Numbered from the stretch's first letter, positions 1-6,825 are shown. The stretch: 9,393 bases of DNA from Candidatus Aerophobota bacterium (GCA_003648845.1 QMQA01000026.1:1-9393), one strand, 5' to 3'. Numbers and translations are program-made. Notes: generated from the sequence alone by a model not told the origin.

Positions 1-7
1 GTTTTAC

Positions 8-13
8 AGGAGA
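8..13 (+). promoter_or_regulatory. Shine-Dalgarno for the HD-GYP gene (decides a TTG start)
   Basis: AGGAGA lies 5 nt upstream of TTG at 19-21. No in-frame ATG with a comparable ribosome binding site lies near the start of the membrane region, so TTG is the best start. An in-frame TAG at 16-18 closes this frame upstream, so the gene cannot begin earlier in the window. Confidence 0.7.
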
Positions 14-18
14 TGTAG

Positions 19-1263
19 TTGAAGGCTATAAATAAGAAAGTTGAGATATACGTTTATTTTGTAACAATAGCCGGTCTGATACTCTTTTTTACCTGGACGC
101 TACAGGCGGATCTGAACTGGGAGACATGGAAGAATTTCATTTTTTGGGGAAGTTTAGTTCTTATTGCTGAACTCTTCTCTGTCTCCCTCCCGTATGGAGG
201 TTATGTTACCTTAGGTTTTCCTATCATTTATGCTACTCTTTTAACCCAGGGACCTGTTGTAGGTGTGTGGGTAGCCAGTTGTGGAAGTTTGACCGAGCTT
301 AAAAAAGGCAAAAATGCTGATATAATCAAAATTTTATTTAACTGCGGGCAATTCGCTATTTCCACATCAGGTGCCTGGTTGGTTTATACACATACAGGGG
401 GAGTTATTATAAAAAATGTAGCTTCTGCCAATATTATGTCTCTTGGTCTTGCTGCCCTGGCTTATTTTGTGCTTAACTCATTTTTGGTATCCACTGTGCT
501 GGCTTTACAAAGAAATACTTCCGCATTTGATATGTGGTCGCACAATTTTCGCTGGGCTGTCCCGAACTATCTTGCTCAAACCCCTCTTGGTTTCCTGATG
601 GCCCTAATTTATCGTTTGATAAGCTGGTGGGCTGTGGTCTTCATGATGTTTCCTCTTTTTATTGCCTACCGGGTTTATAGACTCTATATGGAAATGAGGA
701 AAGAACATTTGAATATAATTCAGGCTCTGGCAGCTGCAGTAGAAGCAAGAGATCCCTATACTGAAAAGCACTCTGAAAGAATGGCGAGATATGCCATGGC
801 AATAGCAAGAGAGCTGGGGCTTTCCATTTATTCTGCAGAAATTATAAGATATGCTGCTATTTTACATGATATAGGCAAAATAGGTGTCTCTGACAGAATC
901 CTTTCCAAAAGCAACTCTCTCACCAAAGAGGAGTGGGATCAGATTAAGAAGCATTCGATTATTGGAGCAGAAATAATCGGTCAGATAAATTCCTTTGTTG
1001 ATGCCTCAAAACTGATTTATCATCATCATGAAAGATACAACGGGAAAGGTTATCCTGATGGGCTGAGAGGAGAAAATATACCTCTGGGTAGCAGAATCAT
1101 TGCCGTTGTTGATGCTTATGATGCTATGACCTCACGCAGACCCTACAGAGAAGCGCTTTCAGAAGAAGAGGCTATTGCAGAACTTAAAAAATGTGCGGGA
1201 ACACAGTTTGATAAAAAGGTTGTGGAAGCTTTTCTCAGGGTGTTAGAAAGAGATGCTACTTGA
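19..1263 (+). CDS. Membrane-anchored HD-GYP domain protein, putative cyclic-di-GMP phosphodiesterase
   Basis: This 414-residue protein has two parts. Residues about 8-220 hold several hydrophobic segments, probably six or so transmembrane helices, forming a membrane sensor or anchor region I cannot assign to a named family. Residues about 230-410 are a canonical HD-GYP domain: H251, the HD pair H283-D284 in HDIGKIG, the HHHE stretch at 335-338, the GYP signature in NGKGYP (341-346), and D365/D368 in VVDAYDAM. HD-GYP domains hydrolyse cyclic-di-GMP through a di- or tri-metal centre, and all the usual ligand positions are present, so I infer an active enzyme on the cytoplasmic face. It starts with TTG and ends 11 nt inside the following DUF5317 gene, which implies co-expression. 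PilT two genes downstream suggests a link to pilus-based motility. Enzymatic class is confident; the input signal is unknown. Confidence 0.92.
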   Translation: MKAINKKVEIYVYFVTIAGLILFFTWTLQADLNWETWKNFIFWGSLVLIAELFSVSLPYGGYVTLGFPIIYATLLTQGPVVGVWVASCGSLTELKKGKNADIIKILFNCGQFAISTSGAWLVYTHTGGVIIKNVASANIMSLGLAALAYFVLNSFLVSTVLALQRNTSAFDMWSHNFRWAVPNYLAQTPLGFLMALIYRLISWWAVVFMMFPLFIAYRVYRLYMEMRKEHLNIIQALAAAVEARDPYTEKHSERMARYAMAIARELGLSIYSAEIIRYAAILHDIGKIGVSDRILSKSNSLTKEEWDQIKKHSIIGAEIIGQINSFVDASKLIYHHHERYNGKGYPDGLRGENIPLGSRIIAVVDAYDAMTSRRPYREALSEEEAIAELKKCAGTQFDKKVVEAFLRVLERDAT

Positions 1264-1879
1264 TGTTCTGGTAATTTCTCTTATCATTGCCTTTTTGCGA
1301 GGTGGTAAATTAATAAAATTAGCTAAAATGGAGCTTCATAAAATTGAGCTAATAATTATCCCCTTTGTCCTTCAGTATATACTTGTTGTAGGAGGGGAAA
1401 GAGGAATTAGCTGGTTTGGGCAGTGGGGAATTTATCTGCATTTATTTTCATATATTATTCTTTTGGCTGGAATATGGTATAACAGACATATAAAAGAGAT
1501 GGAGATATTCGGGGTCGGGATTTTGCTTAACTTTTTGGTTATCGCTGTTAATAAAGGACAGATGCCTGTTTTAGTTGAAGCTCTAAAAAAGGTAGGAATG
1601 GAGGATATGTTACCTTTACTGCAAAGTAAAAATTATGTGGTTCACACAGTGGCAGGTCCTCAGACAAGGCTAAATTTTTTGGCTGATATAATCCCTCTAC
1701 CTCCACCCTATCCCAGACCCCGGGTATTAAGTATAGGAGATATTGTAATGGGTGCAGGGATATTCTTACTTATCCAGAATTATATGGTAGGAGCTGACCT
1801 TTTTAAGATTAAAAAAAGGAGAAAATGCAATGGAGATGAAGGCACTACTGGAAAAAATGAGGAAAATAGGTGCATCTGA
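1253..1879 (+). CDS. DUF5317 family integral membrane protein
   Basis: This 208-residue protein is hydrophobic, with about five predicted transmembrane segments (roughly residues 3-15, 32-47, 58-76, 84-99 and 163-180). It carries the motifs I associate with DUF5317: NKGQMPV at 99-105, then a long conserved stretch at about 134-164 with GPQTRL, IIPLPPPYP and RVLSIGD. No biochemical function is established for the family that I know of. It overlaps the HD-GYP gene by 11 nt and PilT by 50 nt, each in a different frame, so the three genes are tightly coupled. The last 20 or so residues (KIKKRRKCNG onward) are hydrophilic, lie mostly inside the pilT overlap and look like an unconserved tail rather than part of the domain. 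Membrane location is confident and the family call fairly so. Confidence 0.85.
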   Translation: MLLDVLVISLIIAFLRGGKLIKLAKMELHKIELIIIPFVLQYILVVGGERGISWFGQWGIYLHLFSYIILLAGIWYNRHIKEMEIFGVGILLNFLVIAVNKGQMPVLVEALKKVGMEDMLPLLQSKNYVVHTVAGPQTRLNFLADIIPLPPPYPRPRVLSIGDIVMGAGIFLLIQNYMVGADLFKIKKRRKCNGDEGTTGKNEENRCI

Positions 1880-2891
1880 CTTGCACCTTGTAGCTGGTGT
1901 TCCGCCTGCCTTCCGGGTAAACGGAGAGGTGAAATTTGAAGAGGATAAACCTCTTGACCCGGAAACAGTTAAATCTCTTGTGTATTCTCTGCTGGACGAG
2001 AACCAGCGAATCATGTTTGAGAAAAAAAGAGATTTTGATTTTTCTTTTGGTGTCTCTGGAATGGGAAGATTCCGCATAAATGCTCACTATCAGAGAGGTT
2101 CTGTAGCGGCAGCCGTCAGACTTATTCCTTATGAAGTTCCATCTCTCAGAGAGTTAAATCTCCCCATGGTTATTAAAAAATTATGTCTCAAAGATAAGGG
2201 ACTCATACTGGTTACAGGACCTACAGGAAGCGGTAAATCAACCACTCTTGCCTGCATGATTGATATTATTAATCGAACCAAAGCTGTACATATCATAATT
2301 ATAGAAGACCCTATTGAATATCTTCATTCTCACAGAAAAAGTATAGTAGAGCAAAGGGAAATAGGAGGAGATGCTCTTTCTTTTGCGTCATCTCTTAAGT
2401 ATTGCTTGAGACAGGACCCTGATGTGATAATGATAGGCGAGATGAGGGATCTGGAAACGATCTCTACAGCAATAACCGCTGCAGAGACCGGCCATCTGGT
2501 TCTGGCTACCCTCCATACTCCTAATGCTCCGGAGGCAATAAATAGAATAATTGACGTTTTTCCTCCTTATCAACAGTCTCAGATAAGAACACAACTTTCT
2601 GCAACTCTGGTAGCTGTTATTGCTCAAAATTTAATTCCCAGGCAGGATGGGAGGGGAAGAGTTCCAGCGGTAGAAATTTTGATTGGTACGCCAGCTGTTG
2701 CCAATCTAATTCGTTCCGGCAAACCTCACCAGATTTACAATATAATGCAGACAAGTTTCCAGGCAGGGATGCAAACAATGGATCAATCTCTGGTGAGTCT
2801 GGTCAAAAGAAAATTGATTAGCAGAGAAGAGGCTCTAATGAGAGCAAGAGATCCCCACTTCATAGAGGAATCTCTAAGAACATCCAGCTAA
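1830..2891 (+). CDS. pilT: Type IV pilus retraction ATPase PilT
   Basis: This 353-residue protein has the length and full motif set of the PilT branch of secretion ATPases. The N-terminal domain contains the SDLHL motif (16-20). The ATPase core has Walker A GPTGSGKST (130-138), the acidic Asp box IIEDPIEY (157-164), Walker B with GEMRD (203-207), and the His box from GHLVLATLHT (221-230). Near the C terminus, AVANLIRSGKPHQI (289-302) matches the conserved helix that distinguishes PilT from the extension ATPase PilB. PilT hexamers in the cytoplasm depolymerise pilin and power twitching. AGGAG at 1817-1821, 8 nt before the ATG, supports this start inside the end of the DUF5317 gene. No pilin, PilB or PilC gene is nearby, so this PilT sits apart from the rest of the pilus machinery unless those genes lie upstream of the window. 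Confidence 0.95.
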   Translation: MEMKALLEKMRKIGASDLHLVAGVPPAFRVNGEVKFEEDKPLDPETVKSLVYSLLDENQRIMFEKKRDFDFSFGVSGMGRFRINAHYQRGSVAAAVRLIPYEVPSLRELNLPMVIKKLCLKDKGLILVTGPTGSGKSTTLACMIDIINRTKAVHIIIIEDPIEYLHSHRKSIVEQREIGGDALSFASSLKYCLRQDPDVIMIGEMRDLETISTAITAAETGHLVLATLHTPNAPEAINRIIDVFPPYQQSQIRTQLSATLVAVIAQNLIPRQDGRGRVPAVEILIGTPAVANLIRSGKPHQIYNIMQTSFQAGMQTMDQSLVSLVKRKLISREEALMRARDPHFIEESLRTSS

Positions 2892-2968
2892 CGAAGATAA
2901 AAACCAATCCATCTTTCCCGTTTAGAGGCTTCTTTTTACTGTGGTTTTCTCATATTCCATTACAAAAA

Positions 2969-2998
2969 ATTAATAAAAAGGCCTTGATTTTTATTAAT
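2969..2998. repeat. Perfect AT-rich inverted repeat, possible operator
   Basis: Two 11-nt arms (ATTAATAAAAA at 2969-2979 and TTTTTATTAAT at 2988-2998) are exact reverse complements around an 8-nt centre, GGCCTTGA. The right arm overlaps the -35 element and spacer of the predicted promoter for the next operon. The stem is all A/T, and although the right arm contains five T residues there is no GC-rich stem before them, so it is a poor intrinsic terminator. A repressor-binding site is the more natural reading. This is inference; no regulator is encoded nearby. Confidence 0.45.
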
Positions 2999-3011
2999 AA
3001 GGTTTTATGAT
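2984..3011 (+). promoter_or_regulatory. Predicted sigma70-type promoter of the unknown/RNase/MoxR/VWA operon
   Basis: TTGATT (2984-2989) and TATGAT (3006-3011) are separated by 16 nt, matching the -35 and -10 consensus at four and five of six positions. Transcription would start near 3018, giving a leader of about 25 nt before the ATG at 3042. The position directly before a five-gene co-directional run, after a 150-nt gap following pilT, supports it. Confidence 0.55.
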
Positions 3012-3030
3012 AAATAAGTGGGGGTGGCTT

Positions 3031-3035
3031 GAGGG
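3031..3035 (+). promoter_or_regulatory. Shine-Dalgarno that selects the ATG at 3042
   Basis: GAGGG abuts an ATG at 3036 but lies 6 nt from the in-frame ATG at 3042. The normal spacing favours 3042 as the start; the first ATG would have no usable spacing. Confidence 0.5.
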
Positions 3036-3041
3036 ATGAAA

Positions 3042-3596
3042 ATGAAAAAAGATATCCCCAAAAGGCATCCTTTAAGCAGGCTATTTACCGCCTTAACAGA
3101 GCGTAGTTTCTATGAGTATATCGGACTTTGTGACCCTGATATTACTCTTTACATCTCCGATCTCCTTCTAGAATTTATTCATATAGACAACCTTTATAAA
3201 CTCAGAGATTCACGGGGGAAAAAATTAGAGAAGGTGGGAGAAATGCTGGCCGAATCTGATCAGGCCTCCCGTGCCAGGTCACTGGAAAGAGAAAGAGAGG
3301 TGCGCAAACATATTGGAGATTATACGCTTTTTTTCACCGGAATGTTCCCTGAGAGTTTGAAAAAAAGAGCTGGTGTTATGTGGATTGATCACTTTCGAGA
3401 ATATATTCGTGTGGGCAAAGAATCTTACTGGATTGTATCCCAGTTTGATTGCAGCGAATATAGACGGGAGGTACCCCTTTTCAGAAAACTGGCTCAGAAT
3501 TTTGATGTATGTGTGGTGGGGCTGAATTTTGTAAAAAGAGAGCTCGAGAGAATACGAGAGCCCGAGTATTTAAGGGCGAAAAAGATTCTTTATTGA
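3042..3596 (+). CDS. Conserved-looking protein of unknown function, first gene of the MoxR/VWA operon
   Basis: This soluble protein of 184 residues (186 if the ATG at 3036 is used) matches no domain I can name with certainty. It is rich in charged residues and predicted to be largely alpha-helical, with no signal peptide or membrane segment. Segments that look structured and likely conserved are HPLSRLFTALTE (about 9-20), ISDLLLEFIHIDNLYKL (38-54), an aromatic-rich stretch around GDYTLFFTGMFPE (92-104), and QFDCSEYRREVPLFRKLAQNF near 134-154. An Arg/Glu-rich region at about 70-88 could form a short coiled coil. I have an impression of similar hypothetical proteins in other anaerobes but cannot verify it. 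Its stop overlaps the RNase start by 1 nt (TGATG), so it is probably made in step with the RNase and the MoxR/VWA pair, either as a partner or a substrate adaptor. Confidence 0.85.
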   Translation: MKKDIPKRHPLSRLFTALTERSFYEYIGLCDPDITLYISDLLLEFIHIDNLYKLRDSRGKKLEKVGEMLAESDQASRARSLEREREVRKHIGDYTLFFTGMFPESLKKRAGVMWIDHFREYIRVGKESYWIVSQFDCSEYRREVPLFRKLAQNFDVCVVGLNFVKRELERIREPEYLRAKKILY

Positions 3597-4072
3597 TGAG
3601 TCATAAGTTTATTGCTGACTCAATGCTTGGAAAACTGGCCCGATGGTTAAGATTAATGGGATTTGATACACTTTATTACCCTTCAATACCCGATGAGGAT
3701 CTGGTTAAAAAGGCAAAAGAGGAAAAAAGAATAATTCTTACCAAAGATAGCGAATTGGTACGAAAAAATAAGGAGAGTAATTTCATATATATCACCTCCT
3801 CAGACCCTTATCAGCAAATTAAAATGGTGGTAAAGAGTTTGAAATTAAATCCCTGGAAAAGGTTATTTTCCAGATGTGTGCATTGTAACAAACTTGTAGA
3901 AAAAATTGACAATATCTCGGAATTCAGAGAAAAAATTCCCTCCTATGCTTATCGAACTTGTTTTTCTTTTTATCGTTGTCCTGAGTGTGGCAAAATTTAC
4001 TGGGAAGGTTCTCATCATAGCAAAATAAAGGCTAAGATAAAAGCTTTTCTGGAAGAAGAAGATGAAGTATAA
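3596..4072 (+). CDS. Mut7-C (PIN-like) RNase domain protein with C-terminal zinc ribbon
   Basis: This 158-residue protein matches the Mut7-C/DUF82 family, a PIN-like nuclease fold followed by a zinc ribbon. The opening FIADSMLGKLARWLRLMGFD (5-24) is the family hallmark and supplies acidic D8. Further acidic positions are the DED at 33-35 and D51 in the ILTKDSEL segment, consistent with a metal-dependent RNase site. The zinc ribbon is formed by C94/C97 (CVHC) and C128/C131 (CPEC). The family was named from C. elegans Mut-7, but bacterial members are mostly uncharacterised. I chose the ATG at 3596, which overlaps the upstream TGA, because the family hallmark begins immediately after it; the open frame further upstream only mirrors the previous gene. 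It overlaps the MoxR gene by 11 nt. RNase activity is inferred from the family, and the substrate is unknown. Confidence 0.9.
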   Translation: MSHKFIADSMLGKLARWLRLMGFDTLYYPSIPDEDLVKKAKEEKRIILTKDSELVRKNKESNFIYITSSDPYQQIKMVVKSLKLNPWKRLFSRCVHCNKLVEKIDNISEFREKIPSYAYRTCFSFYRCPECGKIYWEGSHHSKIKAKIKAFLEEEDEV

Positions 4073-5369
4073 AAAACTTTTAAAAATGATCAACGAGCTA
4101 CCAGAATTTCCTGTATACAGGAATTCTACACCTGTAGTTACCATTGATGGGGTTTGTCTTACCGTGGAAGATGTGGTAAAGGCAGCCCTGTGGAGCGAAC
4201 TGAATATTTTACTTGTGGGAGAAAGAGGAGAGGGGAAAACTCAGCTGATGCAGGACATAAATACCTCTCTCTTTGGAGGAAGAGGAACCTATATCAGAGC
4301 AAGACCGGATATGAAAACCAAAGAGCTTTATGAACTGCTTAATATAAAGACACTTAAAAGGGAGCTTTCTGTTGAAGTTAAAGCTCCTCTTACCCAGATT
4401 GATGAGATAAACCGCACCCCTCCTATAGTTCAAAACGAATTCTTTCATATGTGTGACGGTTATATAGAATATGAGGGCCGGCCTGTAACCTTAGGGGATG
4501 GTTTTCACGTTACAATAGCATCTGCAAATGTCAAAAATGAAAGATATGGAGGCACTTTTGAAATGGATGATGCTATTCTGGATCGCTTTTCCTTAGTTAT
4601 AAATATTGATCATTACCCAACCCAGGTAAAAGATGACCTGGAGATAATAACTTCACCCTGGGGCAAAAATCCCAAACTTGCAAGAGGTGAAGTAAAAGAC
4701 TGTACTGAACAGATAAAACAGATTTGCAGGGAACTGGAGTCAATAAGAGAAGAGAAATTCGACCTGGATGCTTATGTAGCCCTTTTGTATCTTAAAAGAG
4801 GGCTGGATTATTGTATAATTAAAAAAAGCAAGAGATTAATTTCCTATACCATTCCTACGGTTTGCAAACAAAGAAATTGTATAAGATTAAAAGAGGAAAA
4901 CTGTGGTTATATCCGACCACTTTCTGAGCGAACGATAGAGGCTATAGCTGCTCTTGCCCCTGCTCTTCGTCTTATTGCTGATGCAAAGAAAGGTAAGGGA
5001 GATGGAGTGGTGACTTATAAAGAAGTACTGGAGGCCTTTCGTCTTGTCGCACCTTATGCTGGAATACTGGACCTTATATGGGTAAGGAATTCTCATTTTA
5101 GCAATCCCAATCTTGCCCTTGATCAGATTATTAAAAGAATTGACAATAAATTTCGGGAGAAAAAAGAAGAGGCCAAAGTAGCGGTAAATTTTGCCCTCAA
5201 GGGAAAATTAAATGAAGGAATAAAGGAAAGGTTTACAGAAGAATGGGGCTTTTTCATTGACCTGCTTGAGGAGATTAACCTCTTGGGGAAAAAATATCCT
5301 CGCCTTCTGGAAAAATTGAAGAATGGGGAAATTATTGAAAAGTATCCTTTTATGAGAGCTCTGAAATGA
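4062..5369 (+). CDS. MoxR-type AAA+ ATPase with an unusual cysteine cluster
   Basis: This 435-residue protein has the AAA+ core of MoxR-family chaperones: Walker A GERGEGKT (53-60), Walker B with the IDEINR segment (113-118), sensor 1 N156 in TIASAN (151-156), and the arginine-finger motif AILDRF (171-176, R175). A sensor-2-like region, RPLSERTIEAI, follows at 285-295. Just before it is a four-cysteine set, C251, C268, C273 and C281 (spacings X16, X4, X7), not a feature I know in standard MoxR proteins and potentially a zinc or Fe-S site. MoxR ATPases usually work with a VWA partner to remodel or insert metal into client enzymes. The VWA gene follows directly with a 4-nt overlap, which fits. 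The start has only a weak purine-rich ribosome site and likely depends on coupling to the RNase gene. The subfamily is uncertain, and the client cannot be read from the window. Confidence 0.9.
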   Translation: MKYKKLLKMINELPEFPVYRNSTPVVTIDGVCLTVEDVVKAALWSELNILLVGERGEGKTQLMQDINTSLFGGRGTYIRARPDMKTKELYELLNIKTLKRELSVEVKAPLTQIDEINRTPPIVQNEFFHMCDGYIEYEGRPVTLGDGFHVTIASANVKNERYGGTFEMDDAILDRFSLVINIDHYPTQVKDDLEIITSPWGKNPKLARGEVKDCTEQIKQICRELESIREEKFDLDAYVALLYLKRGLDYCIIKKSKRLISYTIPTVCKQRNCIRLKEENCGYIRPLSERTIEAIAALAPALRLIADAKKGKGDGVVTYKEVLEAFRLVAPYAGILDLIWVRNSHFSNPNLALDQIIKRIDNKFREKKEEAKVAVNFALKGKLNEGIKERFTEEWGFFIDLLEEINLLGKKYPRLLEKLKNGEIIEKYPFMRALK

Positions 5370-6508
5370 GAAAATATAAGAGATTTTTTCGGATTCCTTT
5401 AAATAAACTGCCCTGGAGAATGCCTCTTAAGAGAGAAAAAGATAGAAAGGAGAAACTAAAATTTGAAAACCAAACTTCTCAATCTAACCGGATAGGAGCT
5501 TTTGGGTACAACCAGGACTCAGGAAAAATTGATCAGAGATTAATAATGGAGATTTTAAGGATCATCCAGCAACGTTATTATCGGAGCTCAACACAGGATG
5601 CGGATAAACCTTTACTTTATATACTTTCCACCAGGGCTGGAAAGGCACATTTTTACAGCTGTAGTACTTCCTACGAGAGACTGGATTCAATTTACAGCGA
5701 TTTAGCTCCCCGGATATATATTCGTACTCACTTAAACAGAAAAGGACTTAGCCTCCCTGTAGTTGATTATAGATATGAAAATTATGATCCTGAAAAATAT
5801 CCACTAAATAGAGTAAATTTTAAAAGAATGGTAGTTGATCCTGACACTCCTTTTAAAAAAGCATTGGGAAAGATTATTAATTTTCAGGTTCCCCAGTGTC
5901 ATCATTATATTAATGTTCCCTGTGGAATGGGTAAGAGGAGTTTTCCGGATATCTGCCTTCTTCTTGATACCTCAGGCTCTATGCGGGATGGAGGATATCA
6001 CACCAGTATTCCCTGGGGGGAAAGAAGTGGCTATCATTACGCCCTTTTAGGATTATACGGAATAGTAAAGTATTTAGAGAACGAAGGTGTGGCTTCTTCT
6101 ATACTCTGGAATGTTATAAACTTTTCTGATACTACCCGTGCCAGTGGATGGAAAACATATAATGAGATTTCTCAATTAAAAAAACATGCACTTACTCCCC
6201 AGTTTGGGGGAACGGAAATCGATGTCGAAGTTTTAAGAAAAGAGCTTCTTCGTGACCCCTGTCTGGTTATTATACTTTCCGATGGTGAGATATATAACTG
6301 GGGGAAGATTAAAAACGAAATGGAGGAAATTATCCAACCTCACTATACCTGTTTTATTCAAATTGGAAAAGAAACCGGGGTAGGAAAAGATATGCAAAGC
6401 TTTGGAGCGGTAGTCCTGACTGTTAGAAGGAAAGAGGATATTGCTGAGCTTATGGTAGATTTGACCAAACAGGTAAGATATTCTAATCGGGGCTTTGGCA
6501 GTTTTTAA
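5366..6508 (+). CDS. VWA (MIDAS) domain protein, partner of the MoxR ATPase
   Basis: This 380-residue protein has a basic, low-complexity N terminus (1-35), a middle region without recognisable domains, and a C-terminal VWA domain from about 194 to 370. The metal-ion-dependent adhesion site is complete: DTSGS (201-205), T283 in GGTEI, and D306 in LSDGE, so it should bind a divalent metal and a partner's acidic residue. A CHH-X5-C motif (C178, H179, H180, C186) sits just before the VWA domain and may be another metal site. No signal peptide or membrane anchor is seen, so it is cytoplasmic. It follows the MoxR gene with an ATGA overlap, the standard arrangement for MoxR/VWA chaperone pairs such as NorQ/NorD and CoxD/CoxE. 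The closest functional analogue cannot be chosen from sequence alone. Confidence 0.9.
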   Translation: MRKYKRFFRIPLNKLPWRMPLKREKDRKEKLKFENQTSQSNRIGAFGYNQDSGKIDQRLIMEILRIIQQRYYRSSTQDADKPLLYILSTRAGKAHFYSCSTSYERLDSIYSDLAPRIYIRTHLNRKGLSLPVVDYRYENYDPEKYPLNRVNFKRMVVDPDTPFKKALGKIINFQVPQCHHYINVPCGMGKRSFPDICLLLDTSGSMRDGGYHTSIPWGERSGYHYALLGLYGIVKYLENEGVASSILWNVINFSDTTRASGWKTYNEISQLKKHALTPQFGGTEIDVEVLRKELLRDPCLVIILSDGEIYNWGKIKNEMEEIIQPHYTCFIQIGKETGVGKDMQSFGAVVLTVRRKEDIAELMVDLTKQVRYSNRGFGSF

Positions 6509-6522
6509 AAATCAATGAGTTA

Positions 6523-6528
6523 AGGAGG
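6523..6528 (+). promoter_or_regulatory. Strong Shine-Dalgarno of the MoaD-like gene
   Basis: AGGAGG, within AAGGAGGGG, lies 5 nt before the ATG at 6534. It is by far the best ribosome site in this operon, where the preceding three junctions rely on overlap, and suggests that the small sulfur carrier is made independently and more abundantly. Confidence 0.7.
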
Positions 6529-6533
6529 GGATA

Positions 6534-6812
6534 ATGCCAGAAGTTCTCGTGAAATTCTATGCTGGATTAAAAGAAAAAATAGGAAAAAGCGAGGTTGCTG
6601 TAAAAGCAAATAATCCGAAAGAAGCAATTGATGCATTGAAATATAAGTTAGGAGATAATTTCTCCAGATGGGTTTTAGGGAAGGATGGTTTAATAAAAGA
6701 CCACTATGTTTTCCTTGTTAATGAGCAAATTGTAAATAAGGAAAATTTAAATACGAAAAAGTTAAAAGAGGGAGATATTCTTCATATTTTCCCTCCAATT
6801 GCGGGAGGATAA
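6534..6812 (+). CDS. MoaD/ThiS-family ubiquitin-like sulfur-carrier protein
   Basis: This 92-residue protein has the beta-grasp layout of MoaD: an opening strand [14 protein letters not shown], a central VFLVNEQIV, a basic [11 protein letters not shown] loop, and the end [10 protein letters not shown]. The terminal Gly-Gly is where an E1-like enzyme (MoeB or ThiF type) would adenylate and thiocarboxylate it so that sulfur can pass to molybdopterin, tungstopterin or another acceptor. The FPPIAGG ending is closer to MoaD than ThiS. It follows the VWA gene by 25 nt and shares its direction, so an operon is likely. No MoaE, MoeB, MoaA or Mo/W oxidoreductase is in the window; the molybdenum or tungsten role is inferred from family resemblance. 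A sulfur donor to another pathway or a protein-modifier role is also possible. Confidence 0.88.
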   Translation: MPEVLVKFYAGLKEKIGKSEVAVKANNPKEAIDALKYKLGDNFSRWVLGKDGLIKDHYVFLVNEQIVNKENLNTKKLKEGDILHIFPPIAGG

Positions 6813-6825
6813 AACCGATTTTTCT

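Noticed and set aside
1766..2087. Minus-strand open frames at 1766-2077 and 1845-2087
   Set aside because: Antisense shadows of the DUF5317 end and the pilT start; no conserved motif.
2892..2940. Possible terminator after pilT (GAAG at 2893-2896 with CTTC then five T at 2929-2937)
   Set aside because: Only 4 bp pair across a loop of more than 30 nt; too weak to call.
3509..3595. N-terminal extension of the RNase frame by 29 codons
   Set aside because: It lies wholly inside the preceding gene, its residues look like frame-shadow composition, and the Mut7-C hallmark begins right after the ATG at 3596.
2388..5096. Minus-strand open frames at 2388-2627, 3863-4144, 4209-4448 and 4887-5096
   Set aside because: Each is antisense to pilT, the RNase or the MoxR gene and shows no coding motif.
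5835..6050. Plus-strand 71-codon frame inside the VWA gene
   Set aside because: Out-of-frame shadow of the MIDAS-encoding region, without a ribosome site.
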